A stretch of 64,000 bases of DNA from Morganella morganii (GTDB lineage: Bacteria > Pseudomonadota > Gammaproteobacteria > Enterobacterales > Enterobacteriaceae). The notes beneath the pieces are model-generated. The model had not been told where the DNA came from. It saw only the letters and a list, made by a program, of their open reading frames with translations, and searched no databases. The translations under genes were made by a program, and so were the position numbers. Location: NCBI RefSeq assembly GCF_019402645.1, contig NZ_VKKS01000001.1:557450-621449 (forward strand), given 5' to 3'. Positions 1 through 11,414 of the stretch are shown here, one piece after another (position 1 is the first letter of the stretch; every line of letters starts with the position of its first letter).

Positions 1-408
1 ATGGTGGTGTGTGTCACCGGGGACGGCAGTATTCAGATGAATATTCAGGAGCTCTCCACGGCGCTGCAATTCGGGCTGCCGGTACTGGTTCTTAATCTTA
101 ACAACCGTTTCCTCGGTATGGTGAAGCAGTGGCAGGATATGGTCTATCACGGCCGCCACTCTCATTCCTATATGGAATCGCTGCCTGATTTTGTCCGGCT
201 GGCAGAGGCTTACGGGCATGTTGGTATCAGTATCAGTGATAAAACCACGCTGCGTGGACAGCTTGCGGAGGCACTGCGTATTGTCCGCGAAGAAAAACGA
301 CTGGTGTTCGCCGATGTGATGGTGGATGAAAAAGAGCATGTTTATCCGATGCAGATCCGCAACGGCGGGATGGATGAAATGTGGTTAAGCAAAACGGAGA
401 GGACCTGA
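1..408 (+). CDS. ilvI: Acetolactate synthase III large subunit, C-terminal part (5' end outside window)
   Basis: Last 135 residues of the catalytic subunit of acetohydroxyacid synthase III, which condenses two pyruvates (or pyruvate and 2-oxobutyrate) with thiamine diphosphate in valine, leucine and isoleucine synthesis. The fragment starts inside the ThDP-binding domain: the GDGS motif at about residues 7-10 of the fragment and the following LNN belong to the GDG-N-type ThDP/Mg site. The tail [12 protein letters not shown] matches E. coli IlvI. The ATG at base 1 is an internal Met, not the start. The stop lies 2 bases before the ilvH ATG, so the two subunits are translationally linked. Any leader or promoter lies outside the window. 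Confidence 0.96.
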   Translation: MVVCVTGDGSIQMNIQELSTALQFGLPVLVLNLNNRFLGMVKQWQDMVYHGRHSHSYMESLPDFVRLAEAYGHVGISISDKTTLRGQLAEALRIVREEKRLVFADVMVDEKEHVYPMQIRNGGMDEMWLSKTERT

Positions 409-410
409 CC

Positions 411-902
411 ATGCGCCGGATTTTGTCAATTTTATTAGAAAACGAAACCGGGGCGTTATCCCGTGTGGCAGGGCTTTTTTCCCAGCGCGGATATAATATC
501 GAAAGTATCACTGCCGCCCCGACCGATGATCCGTCACTGTTCCGCCTGACCATTCAGACCAAAGGGGATGCGCGGGTGCTGGAGCAGATTGAAAAGCAGC
601 TCAACAAGCTGGTGGATGTGTTCCGTGTCACAGAACTGACGGCCGCCTCTCATATTGAGCGCGAGGTGATGCTGGTGAAATTACAGGCCAGCGGCTACGG
701 GCGGGATGAGGTCAAACGCAGTACCGATATCTTCCGGGGACAGATTGTGGATGTGACTGCGACGCTCTATACCGTGCAGCTGACCGGCACCAGTGAAAAG
801 CTGGACGCCTTCCTGGATGCGGTGCGCGGCTTTGCGGAAATCGTTGATATTGCCCGTTCCGGCATCGTCGGGATGTCGCGCGGTGATAAAATAATGCGGT
901 GA
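411..902 (+). CDS. ilvH: Acetolactate synthase III small regulatory subunit
   Basis: A 163-residue regulatory subunit, the same length as E. coli IlvH. It binds valine and confers feedback inhibition on the IlvI catalytic subunit. The N-terminal ACT domain is visible as [19 protein letters not shown] (residues 1-19) with the [17 protein letters not shown] effector-site loop. The C-terminal half forms the second regulatory domain. The start at 411 was chosen because it follows the GAGAGGACCTGACC Shine-Dalgarno region and gives the family N-terminus; an in-frame upstream start at 381 would add ten residues inside ilvI and is unlikely. It is co-transcribed with ilvI. Confidence 0.97.
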   Translation: MRRILSILLENETGALSRVAGLFSQRGYNIESITAAPTDDPSLFRLTIQTKGDARVLEQIEKQLNKLVDVFRVTELTAASHIEREVMLVKLQASGYGRDEVKRSTDIFRGQIVDVTATLYTVQLTGTSEKLDAFLDAVRGFAEIVDIARSGIVGMSRGDKIMR

Positions 903-985
903 AATATTCGCGGTGAAAGGGTAAACTGAATGCTCTTCTTATTGGCCCGTTGTTCGGGCCGTTTCCTGATTTGTAAGGGGTTAAC

Positions 986-1990
986 GTGAAACTGGATGAA
1001 ATCGCCCGCCTTGCCGGTGTGTCGCGCACGACGGCCAGTTATGTCATCAACGGAAAAGCAAAACAATATCGTGTGAGTGACAAAACTGTCGAAAAAGTGA
1101 TGGCGGTGGTTCGTGAACATAATTACCATCCGAATGCGGTGGCTGCCGGTCTGCGGGCAGGCCGTACCCGCTCTATCGGACTGGTGATCCCGGATTTGGA
1201 GAACACCAGCTACACCCGCATCGCAAATTATCTGGAGCGCCAGGCGCGCAGCCGTGGTTATCAGCTGCTGATTGCCTGCTCCGAAGACCAGCCTGACAAC
1301 GAAATCCGTTGTGTGGAGCACCTGTTACAGCGTCAGGTGGATGCGATTATCGTTTCCACAGCACTACCGCCGGAACATCCGTTCTATCAGCGCTGGGCAA
1401 ACCGATCCCTGCCGATTGTCGCGCTCGACCGCGCACTGGAAAACGAGCATTTTATCAGTGTGGTCGGGGATGACTTTGAGGACGCCAAAATGCTGGCAGC
1501 CGAATTGCGTCAGTTCCCGGCAGAATCGGTGGTTTATCTCGGCGCGTTACCGGAACTTTCCGTCAGTTTCCTGCGTGAGCAGGGGTTCCGTGAAGCCTGG
1601 GAAGGGGATGCACGTAAAGTGAATTTCCTGTATGCCGACAGCTATGAGCGTGACGCCGCGGCGAAAGCGTTTGATACCTGGCTGGAAAGCAATCCGATGC
1701 CGGATGCGCTGTTCACCACGTCATTTGCGCTGTTACAGGGCGTGATGGATGCTGCGCTGGCCCGTAGTGGTCGTCTGCCGGGGCAACTGGTGATTGCAAC
1801 CTTCGGTGATCATGAACTGCTGGATTTCCTTGAATGTCCGGTATTGTCCGTGGCGCAGCGTCACCGTGATATTGCTGAGCGGGTGCTGGAGCTGGTGCTG
1901 GCAAGTCTGGATGAAAAACAGAAACCAGCTGCGGGTATCACCCGGATCCGCCGTGATCTGTGCCGTCGCGGAAGTCTGAGCCGGCGGTAG
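986..1990 (+). CDS. cra: Catabolite repressor/activator Cra (FruR), LacI family
   Basis: Global regulator of carbon flow that represses glycolytic and activates gluconeogenic genes; binding is relieved by fructose 1-phosphate. It is 334 residues, identical in length to E. coli Cra. The N-terminal LacI helix-turn-helix is visible ([20 protein letters not shown], residues 1-20), followed by the hinge helix around [13 protein letters not shown] and a periplasmic-binding-like sugar domain from about residue 60. The start is GTG, preceded by AAGGGG at a good distance; the E. coli gene also starts with GTG. It sits between ilvIH and mraZ as in E. coli and ends at its own hairpin terminator. Confidence 0.97.
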   Translation: MKLDEIARLAGVSRTTASYVINGKAKQYRVSDKTVEKVMAVVREHNYHPNAVAAGLRAGRTRSIGLVIPDLENTSYTRIANYLERQARSRGYQLLIACSEDQPDNEIRCVEHLLQRQVDAIIVSTALPPEHPFYQRWANRSLPIVALDRALENEHFISVVGDDFEDAKMLAAELRQFPAESVVYLGALPELSVSFLREQGFREAWEGDARKVNFLYADSYERDAAAKAFDTWLESNPMPDALFTTSFALLQGVMDAALARSGRLPGQLVIATFGDHELLDFLECPVLSVAQRHRDIAERVLELVLASLDEKQKPAAGITRIRRDLCRRGSLSRR

Positions 1991-2021
1991 TATTCAGACA
2001 GTATAATAATTATTTTTTCTG

Positions 2022-2051
2022 ATACCTGTACGGAAACGTATAGGTATTTTT
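2022..2051 (+). terminator. Rho-independent terminator of cra
   Basis: An 11-bp stem (2022-2032 with 2037-2047, one G-U pair) closed by a GAAA tetraloop and followed by a run of T. It begins 31 bases after the cra stop codon. Confidence 0.85.
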
Positions 2052-2568
2052 GTTTAGTTTGTCCGGAAACAGATGAAAAATGCTTTTTGAGAGGAATCCT
2101 AAGAATTTTTTTCAATTTTGCTGATTGACAGAAATTGACAATTTTTACGGGGCTCCTTTTTTTCCCCGCAAATACACTTATTTCGATTAGGGGTATAAAC
2201 CACAGGTTATCACCTGTCCGGTTTAGTGATTGTTATACTATTGATATACTGAATATTAAATTTTCAAAAGTTAAACAATCACGCACTGTAACAAGAAGTA
2301 ACAGCACAGATGACCGGAACAAAAATCCGGGTGTACTGGTGAGGCTGGTGAATTTTTATCCTGAAAGTGAGGGGCACTTCGCAAAAATGCATCTTTCTTT
2401 CGTCAGATTCGGTATAATTTGCCCCGGTTAGCCGAGTGCGTATTATGTGAATTTTTTTCTGATTTGAATCAGTGTGTTACCTCACTTCTGTTCCCTGAAG
2501 CAAAAAATCCCATATTTTCTCACCCCTTTATTCCCCGATAACGGAAACGGAACCTTGTCAGCTCTGGC

Positions 2569-2598
2569 TTGACAAGCTTTTCGTACCATTCGTAAACT
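2569..2598 (+). promoter_or_regulatory. Pmra promoter of the dcw cluster
   Basis: TTGACA at 2569-2574 followed by AAGCTTTT and, 18 bases after the -35 box, TAAACT at 2593-2598. The TTGACAAGCTTTT start and GTAAACT core match the layout I recall for the E. coli mraZ promoter, the main promoter for the first genes of the division and cell wall cluster. Confidence 0.75.
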
Positions 2599-2605
2599 CT
2601 ATTGG

Positions 2606-2630
2606 TGGGGAATTGTGGGTGAAAGTGGTA
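2606..2630 (+). promoter_or_regulatory. MraZ operator: three direct repeats
   Basis: TGGGG (2606-2610), TGGGT (2616-2620) and TGGTA (2626-2630) are spaced exactly 10 bases apart, one helical turn, just downstream of the mra promoter. MraZ is known to bind TGGGN direct repeats of this spacing and to repress its own operon; the third repeat here is degenerate. Confidence 0.75.
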
Positions 2631-2659
2631 ATTCAGGGTAAAACTGAGCGGAGAAACGT

Positions 2660-3118
2660 ATGTTTCGCGGGGCAACACTGGTTAATCTTGACAGCAAAGG
2701 GCGCATAACCGTACCGGCACGGTACCGGTCGCTGCTTGCTGAAAAGTCGGAAGGTCAGATGGTTTGTACTATCGATCTCCACCAGCCGTGTCTGCTGCTT
2801 TATACCTTACCGGAATGGGAACTGATCGAACTGAAGCTGGCACAATTGTCCACCATGGATCCCACCGAGCGCCGTGTTCAGCGCCTGTTACTGGGACATG
2901 CCACTGAATGTCAGATGGATAGTGCGGGACGTCTTTTGTTAGCCGGTACACTGCGCGCACATGCGCGGTTAACCAAAGAAGTCATGCTGGTCGGGCAGTT
3001 CAATAAGTTTGAGCTGTGGGATGAGCAGACGTGGTATCAGCAGGTACAGGATGATATTGCTGCCGGGCAGACGACATCCGGACCTTTATCCGCCCGGTTA
3101 CAGGATTTATCACTTTAA
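2660..3118 (+). CDS. mraZ: Transcriptional regulator MraZ
   Basis: First gene of the dcw cluster, 152 residues as in E. coli. MraZ is a double AbrB/SpoVT-like swapped-hairpin protein that forms a ring-shaped oligomer and binds the direct repeats upstream. The two halves are visible: [14 protein letters not shown] near residues 10-23 and the second copy [13 protein letters not shown] near residues 88-100. The stop codon directly abuts the rsmH start, so the two are coupled. It probably autoregulates through the boxes at 2606-2630. Confidence 0.96.
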   Translation: MFRGATLVNLDSKGRITVPARYRSLLAEKSEGQMVCTIDLHQPCLLLYTLPEWELIELKLAQLSTMDPTERRVQRLLLGHATECQMDSAGRLLLAGTLRAHARLTKEVMLVGQFNKFELWDEQTWYQQVQDDIAAGQTTSGPLSARLQDLSL

Positions 3119-4060
3119 ATGGCAGAGAGTCAGTTTCAGCATACCAGTGTTTTACTGGATGAAGCCGTCAACGGATTACAGATCCGTGAAGACGGCATTT
3201 ATATCGACGGCACATTCGGCCGCGGCGGGCATTCCCGCCTGATTTTATCAAAACTCGGTACACAGGGGCGTCTGATTGCCATTGACCGGGATCCGCAGGC
3301 GATTGCCGCGGCAGCACAGATTGATGACCCGCGTTTTTCCATCATTCACGGCCCGTTTTCCGGTATCGCCGGTTATGTGAATGAGCTGGAACTGGGCGGA
3401 CAGATTGACGGCGTTCTGCTGGATCTCGGGGTATCTTCCCCGCAGCTGGATGACCCGGAGCGCGGATTCTCTTTTATGCGTGACGGGCCGCTGGATATGC
3501 GTATGGATCCGACGCGCGGTATTTCCGCCGCCCGGTGGCTGACCGAAGCCAAAGAAGACGATATTGCATGGGTACTGAAAAATTTCGGGGAAGAACGTTT
3601 CTCCAAACGTATTGCCCGCGCCATTGTTGAACGGAATAAAACGGAAGAGCCACTGACGCGGACAAAACAGCTGGCGGATTTAATTGCCGCTGTGTCTCCG
3701 GTGAAAGAAAAGCACAAGCACCCGGCGACCCGCAGTTTCCAGGCAATCCGTATCTATGTGAACAGCGAGCTGGATGAAATCCGTCAGGCGCTTACCGGTG
3801 CACTGAGCATTCTGGCACCGGGCGGCCGTTTATCCGTAATTAGCTTCCACTCGCTTGAAGACCGGATTGTGAAGCAGTTTATGCGCAACGAAAGCCGCGG
3901 ACCACAGGTGCCGCACGGATTACCGCTGACGGAAGAACAACTGAAAGCGCACGGAACACCGGCACTGAAACTGGCCGGAAAAATGAAACCGTCAGAGCAG
4001 GAAATCCGAGTTAACCCGCGTGCCCGCAGCTCGGTGCTGCGCTTTGCGGAGAAAGCATGA
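3119..4060 (+). CDS. rsmH: 16S rRNA m4C1402 methyltransferase RsmH
   Basis: S-adenosylmethionine-dependent N4-methylation of C1402 in the 16S rRNA decoding centre (old name mraW). It is 313 residues, as expected. The start [10 protein letters not shown], the SAM-binding TFGRGGHSR loop near residue 35, and the [19 protein letters not shown] segment near residues 100-120 are family hallmarks. The start ATG overlaps nothing but follows the mraZ stop without a gap; the stop overlaps the ftsL start by 4 bases (ATGA). Confidence 0.97.
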   Translation: MAESQFQHTSVLLDEAVNGLQIREDGIYIDGTFGRGGHSRLILSKLGTQGRLIAIDRDPQAIAAAAQIDDPRFSIIHGPFSGIAGYVNELELGGQIDGVLLDLGVSSPQLDDPERGFSFMRDGPLDMRMDPTRGISAARWLTEAKEDDIAWVLKNFGEERFSKRIARAIVERNKTEEPLTRTKQLADLIAAVSPVKEKHKHPATRSFQAIRIYVNSELDEIRQALTGALSILAPGGRLSVISFHSLEDRIVKQFMRNESRGPQVPHGLPLTEEQLKAHGTPALKLAGKMKPSEQEIRVNPRARSSVLRFAEKA

Positions 4061-4374
4061 CCACAGAACGGCATAATTTAGCCCGCGTTATTTGTCGTGA
4101 CCTGCTGCGTCACGGATTTATCCCTGCGGTTTTATTTATCGCAGTGATCGTCAGCGCGATTTTTGTGGTTATCACGGCACATAAAACACGTCTGCTGACC
4201 GCAGAGCGGGAACATCTTGTGCTGGAGCGTAATTCGCTGGATATCGAATGGCGTAACCTGATTCTGGAAGAGAACGCCCTGGGGGATCACAGCCGTGTTG
4301 AGCGCCTGTCCGTTGAGCGCCTCAGCATGCAGCATGTGGATCCGGCAAACGAAAAAATTGTCGTAACGAAATGA
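4057..4374 (+). CDS. ftsL: Cell division protein FtsL
   Basis: Small bitopic membrane protein of the divisome that forms the FtsQ-FtsL-FtsB complex and activates FtsW-FtsI. It has 105 residues: a short cytoplasmic tail, one membrane segment at about residues 22-42 ([20 protein letters not shown]), then a periplasmic coiled coil rich in Leu and Glu with the pattern [19 protein letters not shown]. It overlaps rsmH by 4 bases and is 7 bases ahead of ftsI, consistent with tight stoichiometric translation. Confidence 0.94.
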   Translation: MTTERHNLARVICRDLLRHGFIPAVLFIAVIVSAIFVVITAHKTRLLTAEREHLVLERNSLDIEWRNLILEENALGDHSRVERLSVERLSMQHVDPANEKIVVTK

Positions 4375-4381
4375 CGAAGGC

Positions 4382-6175
4382 ATGAAAAGCAGAAAATCAG
4401 CAGCCAAAGCGCAGGGCGGTGCCCGTATCAAACGTCCGGAAGAAAAAGCCAGTTTTATCAGCTGGCGCTTTGCGTTGTTATGCTGCGGTATCGGGCTTGC
4501 CCTGGCCGCGCTGCTGATCCGGGTCGCGTATTTACAGATTATCAACCCGGATATGCTGGTCAAAGAGGGTGATATGCGCTCGCTGCGCGTCCAGGAAATC
4601 CCGACCGCGCGCGGCATGATTAGTGACCGTATGGGGCGTCCGCTGGCGGTCAGTGTGCCGGTGAATGCGGTCTGGGCAGACCCGAAAGAGTTAGCTGATA
4701 AAGGCGGGGTAGGGGATGACACCCGCTGGCGTGCACTGTCCGAAGCGCTGAATATTCCGCTCGAACAGGTGAAAAGCAAAGTCACGGCGAATCCGAAAAG
4801 CCGCTTTGTCTATCTGGCGCGTCAGGTAAACCCGACCATCGGCGATTACGTGAAAAAACTGAATCTGCCGGGGATCTATTTACAGGCAGAATCAAAACGT
4901 TATTACCCGTCCGGTTCCGTCACCGCGCACATCATTGGTGTTACCAATATTGATGATGAGGGGATTGAAGGAGTTGAAAAAAGTTTCGATCGCTGGCTGA
5001 CCGGCGTTCCGGGGCAGCGGACAGTCCGTAAAGATCGCGGCGGCCGTGTTATTGAGGACACCATCGCCCGTGAAAGTCAGGCCGGACACAACCTGACACT
5101 CAGCATTGATGAGCGCTTACAGGCGTTGGTATACCGCGAAATCAGCAGTGCAGTGGCACTGAATAAAGCGGAATCCGGCACGGCGATTCTGGTGGATGTG
5201 AACACCGGGGAAATTCTGGCGATGGCAAACAGCCCGTCCTATAACCCGAACAATCTCCAGGGTACGCCGAAAGAGGCGATGCGTAACCGCGCCATTACCG
5301 ATATTTTTGAACCGGGCTCGACGGTGAAACCGTTAGTTGTGATGACGGCGCTGCACAACAACATCATCAAACCGAACAGCGTGGTGAATACGTATCCGTA
5401 CCGGATCAGTGGTCATGAAATCAAAGACGTCGGGCGTTATGCCGAACTGACCATCACCGGTATTTTGCAGAAATCGAGTAACGTAGGGGTTTCAAGACTT
5501 GCGTTAGCGATGCCCGCTCAGGAACTCGTGGACGTCTATTCGCGTTTCGGGCTGGGAAAACCGACCAATCTGGGGCTGGTCGGAGAAAGTAGTGGCATAT
5601 ATCCAAGTAAAAAAACACGGTGGTCTGAGCTTGAAAGGGCCACCTTTTCTTTCGGCTACGGGCTGATGGTAACACCGTTACAGTTAGCGCGGGCCTATGC
5701 AACAATCGGCAGTTTCGGGATTTACCGCCCGCTGTCTATCACAAAAGTGGATCCGCCGGTGCCGGGCACCCGTGTCTTCCCTGAACCGGTGATGAAAACC
5801 GTGGTTCAGATGATGGAAAGTGTTGCGTTACCGGGCGGCGGCGGAACGCGCGCTGCGATCAAAGGGTATCGTGTGGCCATTAAAACCGGGACTGCGAAAA
5901 AAGTGGGTGATGACGGGAAATACGTGAACCGTTATATCGCTTACACCGCCGGGGTTGCACCGGCAAGCCGTCCGCGTTTTGCACTGGTTGTGATTATCAA
6001 CGACCCGCAGGGCGGTAAGTATTACGGGGGTGCGATCTCCGCACCGGTATTCGGTGCCATCATGGGCGGTGTTCTGCGGACAATGAACGTGGAACCCGAT
6101 GCGCTGACACCGGAAGAACAAACTAATGAAGTGGTTATTAATAAACCAAAAGAGGGTACAAGTGGCAGATCGTAA
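4382..6175 (+). CDS. ftsI: Septal peptidoglycan transpeptidase FtsI (PBP3)
   Basis: Cross-links septal peptidoglycan in partnership with the FtsW glycosyltransferase; target of beta-lactams such as aztreonam. It has 597 residues. A cytoplasmic tail is followed by a membrane anchor at about 27-48, the pedestal domain, and the transpeptidase domain with the three active-site motifs: Ser313-x-x-Lys316 (GSTVK), Ser365-Ser-Asn367 and Lys501-Thr-Gly503. All are intact. The 3' end overlaps the murE start by 14 bases. No resistance-type insertion is evident from reading alone. Confidence 0.97.
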   Translation: MKSRKSAAKAQGGARIKRPEEKASFISWRFALLCCGIGLALAALLIRVAYLQIINPDMLVKEGDMRSLRVQEIPTARGMISDRMGRPLAVSVPVNAVWADPKELADKGGVGDDTRWRALSEALNIPLEQVKSKVTANPKSRFVYLARQVNPTIGDYVKKLNLPGIYLQAESKRYYPSGSVTAHIIGVTNIDDEGIEGVEKSFDRWLTGVPGQRTVRKDRGGRVIEDTIARESQAGHNLTLSIDERLQALVYREISSAVALNKAESGTAILVDVNTGEILAMANSPSYNPNNLQGTPKEAMRNRAITDIFEPGSTVKPLVVMTALHNNIIKPNSVVNTYPYRISGHEIKDVGRYAELTITGILQKSSNVGVSRLALAMPAQELVDVYSRFGLGKPTNLGLVGESSGIYPSKKTRWSELERATFSFGYGLMVTPLQLARAYATIGSFGIYRPLSITKVDPPVPGTRVFPEPVMKTVVQMMESVALPGGGGTRAAIKGYRVAIKTGTAKKVGDDGKYVNRYIAYTAGVAPASRPRFALVVIINDPQGGKYYGGAISAPVFGAIMGGVLRTMNVEPDALTPEEQTNEVVINKPKEGTSGRS

Positions 6176-7649
6176 TTTGCGCGATTTACTCGCGCCGCTC
6201 GGTGTTGATGCACCGGCTAAGGCGTTACGTGATATGACCCCGGACAGCCGTAAAGCGGCTGCCGGTGATCTGTTCCTGGCGGTAAAAGGCCACCAGTCTG
6301 ACGGACGTCACTACATTCCTCAGGCCATTGCCCAGGGCGTGGCTGCCGTGGTGGCGGAAGCGGATGGTGCGGCGGAAGACGGCAGTGTGCAGGTTCTGCA
6401 TGGCGTACCGGTGGTTTATCTCAGCCACCTGAATGAAAAATTATCCCGCCTGGCCGGTGAGTTTTATCACCGTCCGGCGGAGCGTCTGAAGCTGATCGGT
6501 GTTACCGGGACTAATGGTAAAACCACCACCACTCAGCTGCTGGCGCAGTGGACACAGGCGATGGGTGAAACCAGCGCCGTGATGGGTACGGTGGGTAACG
6601 GGCTGCTCGGTCATGTGATCCCGACTGAAAACACTACCGGCTCGGCAGTCGATATCCAGCTTGAACTGGACAAACTGGCGAAGAAAGGTGCCACGGTGGC
6701 AGCAATGGAAGTTTCGTCCCACGGGCTGGTACAAGGCCGTGTGGCAGCACTGCCGTTCCGTGCTGCTGTCTTCACCAACTTAAGCCGTGATCACCTGGAT
6801 TATCACGGTGATATGGCCAGTTATGAAGCTGCCAAATGGCTGCTGTTCTCAACCCATCACAGCGAACAAAAAATTATTAATGCGGATGATGAGACAGGGC
6901 TGAAATGGCTGGCAAAACTGCCGGAAGCGGTAGCCATCACGATGGATGATAACCTGCCGGCCAACTGGCAGGGACGTTTCCTGAAAGCGGTATCTGTGAA
7001 TTATCACGACAGCGGCGCGCACATTACCTTTACCTCAAGCTGGGGTGACGGTGAACTGGACAGCCCGCTGATGGGTGCATTTAACGTCAGCAATCTGCTG
7101 GTGGCGGCGGCAACACTGCTGGCGCTGGGTTATGACCTGAATACGCTGCTGCGCAGCGCAACCGCGTTAACACCGGTCTGCGGCCGGATGGAAGTGTTCA
7201 CTGCGGACAACCGTCCGACAGTTGTCGTGGATTATGCCCACACCCCGGACGCACTGGAAAAAGCCCTGAGCGCAGCACGTCTGCATACCAAAGGTAAACT
7301 GTGGTGTGTCTTCGGCTGCGGCGGTGACCGCGACAAGGGCAAACGTCCGCTGATGGGCGCGATTGCCGAGCAGGAATCCGATGTGGTGGTGATCACGGAC
7401 GATAACCCGCGCAGCGAAGAGCCTCAGGCGATTATCAATGACATTATGGCCGGACTGGTGGATACCTCCCGTGCGCTGCCGATCCCGGGCCGTGCGGAAG
7501 CGGTCACCTTTGCGGTGATGCAGGCGAAACCGGATGACGTGGTGCTGGTGGCCGGAAAAGGACATGAAGATTATCAGCTGGTCGGCAACCGCCGTCTGGA
7601 TTACTCCGACCGTCTGACTGTCGCCCGCCTGCTGGGAGTGATGGCATGA
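6162..7649 (+). CDS. murE: UDP-MurNAc-tripeptide synthetase MurE
   Basis: ATP-dependent ligase adding meso-diaminopimelate to UDP-MurNAc-L-Ala-D-Glu in the cytoplasm. The GTG at 6162, preceded by GAGGG, gives the family start [10 protein letters not shown] and 495 residues, the same as E. coli; a longer in-frame start at 6126 within ftsI is not credible. The Mur ligase ATP loop [15 protein letters not shown] is near residue 110, and the DNPR motif ([10 protein letters not shown]) near residue 412 is the known signature of DAP-adding rather than Lys-adding enzymes. The 5' end overlaps ftsI by 14 bases and the 3' end overlaps murF by 4. Confidence 0.97.
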   Translation: MADRNLRDLLAPLGVDAPAKALRDMTPDSRKAAAGDLFLAVKGHQSDGRHYIPQAIAQGVAAVVAEADGAAEDGSVQVLHGVPVVYLSHLNEKLSRLAGEFYHRPAERLKLIGVTGTNGKTTTTQLLAQWTQAMGETSAVMGTVGNGLLGHVIPTENTTGSAVDIQLELDKLAKKGATVAAMEVSSHGLVQGRVAALPFRAAVFTNLSRDHLDYHGDMASYEAAKWLLFSTHHSEQKIINADDETGLKWLAKLPEAVAITMDDNLPANWQGRFLKAVSVNYHDSGAHITFTSSWGDGELDSPLMGAFNVSNLLVAAATLLALGYDLNTLLRSATALTPVCGRMEVFTADNRPTVVVDYAHTPDALEKALSAARLHTKGKLWCVFGCGGDRDKGKRPLMGAIAEQESDVVVITDDNPRSEEPQAIINDIMAGLVDTSRALPIPGRAEAVTFAVMQAKPDDVVLVAGKGHEDYQLVGNRRLDYSDRLTVARLLGVMA

Positions 7650-9019
7650 TCCCGTTCTCCCTCGCTGATATCGCACAACTGACCGCCGGGGAACTTATCC
7701 TCAGCGGTCACGCGGCATCAGAACGGATTGAGAGTGTGACCACGGACAGCCGCACTATCGGTGAGCGTGCGTTGTTTATCGCTCTGAGCGGTGAACATTT
7801 TGATGCGCATGATTTTATTGCGGATGTGGCTGCGAAAGGTGCTGCCGCTGTCCTGGTGAACCGCCGGATGGATGTGAACTGTCCGCAGATTATTGTTAAA
7901 GATACCCGTCTTGCGCTGGGCGCGGTGGCAAAAGGTAACCGTGATCGCAGCGGGGCAAAAGTGGTCGCACTGACCGGCTCTTCCGGTAAAACCTCTGTGA
8001 AAGAAATGACCGCAGCGATTTTACAGCAGGCAGGTGAAACCCTGTTTACTGCCGGTAATTTTAATAATGATATCGGCGTGCCGCTGACACTGCTGCGCCT
8101 GACGGAAAAACATCAGTTTGCGGTGATTGAGCTGGGCGCCAACCATACCGGTGAAATCGCGTATACCGCCGCCATGACACACCCGCAGACCGCACTGGTA
8201 AATAACCTGTTTGCCGCCCATATCGGTGAGTTCGGATCCGCAGAGGCCATCGCACAGGCAAAAGGGGAAATTTTCACCGGCCTGACTGACGAAGGCACCG
8301 CCATCATTAATCTGGAAAGCAATGATATCATTCACTGGCAGGCGCACCTGACTCCGCGTCAGACACGCTGGTGTTTCTCCGCGGATGTCCATCCGCAGGC
8401 TGACTTTTACGCCACGGATGTGGTGATGAAGCCGCTGACTACGGATTTTACCCTGCATACACCGGCAGGCAGTACCGCTGTCACGCTGCCGCTGCCGGGG
8501 CGTCATAATATTGCCAATGCTCTCGCGGCGGCGGCACTGGCACTTTCTGCCGGAGCGACACTGGCGGATATCCGCAGCGGCCTGGCGCAGACCAGCGCCG
8601 TACCGGGGCGTTTATACCCGGTTGAGCTCGCGCCCGGTAAGCTGATAATTGACGATACGTACAATGCGAATGACGGCTCGGTGATCGCGGCAATCCGTGT
8701 GCTTGCACAACTGCCGGGCTACCGTGTGCTGGTTGCCGGGGATATCGGGGAGCAGGGCGGTTATGCCGAAGAGAGTCACCGCAGAGTCGGGCAGGCTGCC
8801 CGTGATGCCGGACTGGATGCGGTTTTCACCGCAGGTCAGCTCAGCCATTTTATCAGTGATGAGTGCCAGGGACGCCACTTCGCTGACAAAACAATGCTTA
8901 TTGCTGCGCTGGCACCACTGATGGCACAGCATTCATCAATTTCAATTTTAGTTAAAGGTTCACGCAGCTCCGCAATGGAAGAAGTTGTGCATGCCTTGCA
9001 GGAGAGTGTCCCATGCTGA
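7646..9019 (+). CDS. murF: UDP-MurNAc-pentapeptide synthetase MurF
   Basis: Adds the D-Ala-D-Ala dipeptide, made by DdlB encoded downstream, to UDP-MurNAc-tripeptide. It has 457 residues (E. coli 452). The Mur ligase fold is shown by the P-loop [14 protein letters not shown] near residue 110, the [10 protein letters not shown] segment near 164 and the C-terminal domain with [11 protein letters not shown] near residue 336. It overlaps murE by 4 bases (ATGA) and mraY by 7. Confidence 0.97.
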   Translation: MIPFSLADIAQLTAGELILSGHAASERIESVTTDSRTIGERALFIALSGEHFDAHDFIADVAAKGAAAVLVNRRMDVNCPQIIVKDTRLALGAVAKGNRDRSGAKVVALTGSSGKTSVKEMTAAILQQAGETLFTAGNFNNDIGVPLTLLRLTEKHQFAVIELGANHTGEIAYTAAMTHPQTALVNNLFAAHIGEFGSAEAIAQAKGEIFTGLTDEGTAIINLESNDIIHWQAHLTPRQTRWCFSADVHPQADFYATDVVMKPLTTDFTLHTPAGSTAVTLPLPGRHNIANALAAAALALSAGATLADIRSGLAQTSAVPGRLYPVELAPGKLIIDDTYNANDGSVIAAIRVLAQLPGYRVLVAGDIGEQGGYAEESHRRVGQAARDAGLDAVFTAGQLSHFISDECQGRHFADKTMLIAALAPLMAQHSSISILVKGSRSSAMEEVVHALQESVPC

Positions 9020-10095
9020 TTTGGCTGGCTGAGTATCTGGTGCAGTTTCACACCGCGTTTAACGTCTTCTCTTATCTGACGTTCCGCGCCATTGTCGGCC
9101 TGCTGACCTCGCTGATTATTGCGTTATGGATGGGGCCGCATGTGATTGCGTATCTTCAGAGAATGCAGATTGGTCAGGTTGTCCGCAACGAAGGGCCGGA
9201 ATCGCACTTCAGTAAGCGCGGTACCCCGACCATGGGCGGCATGATGATTCTGTTCTCCATCGCTATTTCAGTTCTGCTGTGGGCGCGTCTGGATAACCCG
9301 TATGTCTGGTGTGTGCTGCTGGTGCTGATCGGCTACGGTATTGTCGGTTTTATCGATGATTACCGCAAGGTCGTGCGCAAAGACACCAAAGGGCTGATTG
9401 CGCGCTGGAAATATTTCTGGCAGTCCGTGCTGGCGCTGACTGTAGCGTTCAGTATGTATGCCATCGGTAAAGATACCCCGGCGACACAGCTGGTGGTGCC
9501 GTTCTTTAAAGATGTGATGCCGCAGCTGGGCGTGCTTTATATCCTGCTGGCGTATTTCGTGATTGTCGGTACCAGTAACGCGGTCAACCTGACAGACGGC
9601 CTTGACGGCCTCGCGATTATGCCGACCGTCTTTGTTGCTGCCGGGTTTGCGCTGGTGGCCTGGGCGACCGGTAACGTGAATTTCGCACACTATCTGCATA
9701 TCCCGTATCTGCCGTATGCCGGGGAACTGGTGATTGTCTGCACCGCGATTGTCGGGGCAGGGCTGGGATTCCTGTGGTTTAACACCTATCCGGCTCAGGT
9801 CTTTATGGGGGATGTCGGTTCGCTGGCACTCGGCGGCGCGCTGGGTACCATTGCTGTTCTGCTGCGTCAGGAATTCCTGTTGCTGATTATGGGCGGTGTG
9901 TTCGTGGTGGAAACTCTGTCGGTGATTTTACAGGTCGGTTCCTTCAAATTACGCGGCCAGCGTATTTTCCGGATGGCACCTATTCATCACCATTATGAAT
10001 TAAAAGGCTGGCCTGAGCCGCGGGTGATTGTCCGCTTCTGGATTATCTCTCTGATGTTAGTGCTGATCGGTCTGGCAACACTCAAGGTACGTTAA
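9013..10095 (+). CDS. mraY: Phospho-MurNAc-pentapeptide transferase MraY
   Basis: Integral membrane enzyme that transfers phospho-MurNAc-pentapeptide to undecaprenyl phosphate to make lipid I. It has 360 residues, exactly the E. coli length, with about ten hydrophobic helices. Hallmarks are the GTPTMGG loop near residue 75, the FIDDYRK aspartates near residue 115, the [10 protein letters not shown] loop near residue 193, and the cytoplasmic histidine cluster MAPIHHHYE near residue 320. The start overlaps the end of murF. Confidence 0.98.
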   Translation: MLIWLAEYLVQFHTAFNVFSYLTFRAIVGLLTSLIIALWMGPHVIAYLQRMQIGQVVRNEGPESHFSKRGTPTMGGMMILFSIAISVLLWARLDNPYVWCVLLVLIGYGIVGFIDDYRKVVRKDTKGLIARWKYFWQSVLALTVAFSMYAIGKDTPATQLVVPFFKDVMPQLGVLYILLAYFVIVGTSNAVNLTDGLDGLAIMPTVFVAAGFALVAWATGNVNFAHYLHIPYLPYAGELVIVCTAIVGAGLGFLWFNTYPAQVFMGDVGSLALGGALGTIAVLLRQEFLLLIMGGVFVVETLSVILQVGSFKLRGQRIFRMAPIHHHYELKGWPEPRVIVRFWIISLMLVLIGLATLKVR

Positions 10096-10097
10096 TC

Positions 10098-11414
10098 ATG
10101 GCGAATTATCAGGGGAAAGACATTGTCATTGTCGGACTCGGTTTAACCGGGCTTTCCTGTGTGGACTTTTTTCTGTCACGCGGTGTCACACCGAAGGTGA
10201 TGGATACCCGCACCTCCCCGCCCGGCATTGATAAACTGCCGGACAGTATTCAGTGTCACTGTGGCGGGTTTGAGGCGCAGTGGCTGCTGGATGCGGATCT
10301 GATTATCGCAAGCCCCGGAGTGGCGGTCAGTACCCCGCAATTGCAGGCAGCGGCTGAGGCCGGCGCGGAAATTATCGGCGATATCGAATTATTTGCCCGT
10401 GAAGTGACTGTTCCTGTTGTGGCGATCACCGGTTCGAACGGCAAAAGCACTGTGACCTCCCTGGTGGGGGAAATGGGGCGCTGCGCCGGTCTGCGTACCG
10501 GTGTCGGCGGTAATATCGGCCTGCCTGCCCTCGAACTGCTGAAAGAAGATTACGATCTCTGTGTGCTCGAGTTATCCAGTTTTCAGCTGGAAACGACTTT
10601 CAGCCTGAAGCCGGCAGCGGCGACTGTCCTGAATGTCACTGAAGATCATATGGATCGTTATCCGCAGGGTCTGGAGCAGTATCGTGCGGCAAAACTGCGT
10701 GTTTATCACGATGCCGCCGTCTGCGTGTATAACGCGGAAGATGCACTGACACAGCCGGGCTGTGATTGTGACCGCTCTGAATATGTCAGCTTCGGCGCCG
10801 AAACCGGGGATTACCGGCTGGATACCGATGAGCAGTCGCTCTGCTTCTGCGGTGAAAAAATCATCGGTTGTAATGAAATGATCCTGCACGGTCAGCACAA
10901 CTACTGTAATGCGCTGGCCGCGCTGGCGCTGGCGGATGCGGTCAGTATCCCGCGTGAAGGCGCACTGAAAGCGCTGCGTACTTACAGCGGTCTGCCGCAC
11001 CGTTTTCAGCTGGTGCATGAATCTGCCGGGATTCGCTGGATTGATGATTCCAAAGCCACCAACGTCGGCAGTACCGAAGCGGCGCTGAACGGTTTGCAGG
11101 TGGCCGGCTGTCTGCACCTGCTGCTCGGCGGTGACGGTAAATCAGCGGATTTCTCGCCTCTGCTGCCGTATCTGAGCGGCGAAAAAATCCGCCTTTACTG
11201 CTTCGGGCGTGACGGCGCACAGCTTGCACAGCTGCGTCCGGACGTCTCTCTGCTGACAGACACCATGGAGCAGGCGATGCGGGCACTGGCACCGGCACTG
11301 GCGGCCGGGGATATGGTGTTATTGTCACCGGCTTGTGCGAGTCTGGATCAGTTCCGTAACTTTGAAGAGCGCGGGCGTGAATTTGCCCGGCTGGCACGGG
11401 AGTTAGCGGCATGA
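10098..11414 (+). CDS. murD: UDP-MurNAc-L-alanine:D-glutamate ligase MurD
   Basis: Adds D-glutamate to UDP-MurNAc-L-Ala, the second peptide-forming step. It has 438 residues, identical to E. coli. The N-terminal Rossmann-like domain binds the UDP-sugar ([13 protein letters not shown], residues 8-20); the ATP loop [14 protein letters not shown] is near residue 112; the C-terminal ligase motif [10 protein letters not shown] is near residue 320. It follows mraY by 2 bases and overlaps ftsW by 4. Confidence 0.97.
   Translation: MANYQGKDIVIVGLGLTGLSCVDFFLSRGVTPKVMDTRTSPPGIDKLPDSIQCHCGGFEAQWLLDADLIIASPGVAVSTPQLQAAAEAGAEIIGDIELFAREVTVPVVAITGSNGKSTVTSLVGEMGRCAGLRTGVGGNIGLPALELLKEDYDLCVLELSSFQLETTFSLKPAAATVLNVTEDHMDRYPQGLEQYRAAKLRVYHDAAVCVYNAEDALTQPGCDCDRSEYVSFGAETGDYRLDTDEQSLCFCGEKIIGCNEMILHGQHNYCNALAALALADAVSIPREGALKALRTYSGLPHRFQLVHESAGIRWIDDSKATNVGSTEAALNGLQVAGCLHLLLGGDGKSADFSPLLPYLSGEKIRLYCFGRDGAQLAQLRPDVSLLTDTMEQAMRALAPALAAGDMVLLSPACASLDQFRNFEERGREFARLARELAA

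Larger units (their letters stand above)
1991..2659. other. Long non-coding gap between cra and mraZ
   Basis: About 670 bases without a convincing gene. It contains the cra terminator at its left end and the mra promoter with MraZ boxes at its right end. The middle is A+T-rich. An open frame at 2135-2431 has no recognisable domain, no good ribosome binding site and unusual composition, so it is not called as a gene. Confidence 0.7.

Noticed and set aside
233-553. Minus-strand open frame across ilvI-ilvH
   Set aside because: Shadow of two well-supported genes on the other strand.
2135-2431. 98-codon open frame between cra and mraZ
   Set aside because: No ribosome binding site, no recognisable domain, and odd composition; the position is non-coding in E. 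coli.
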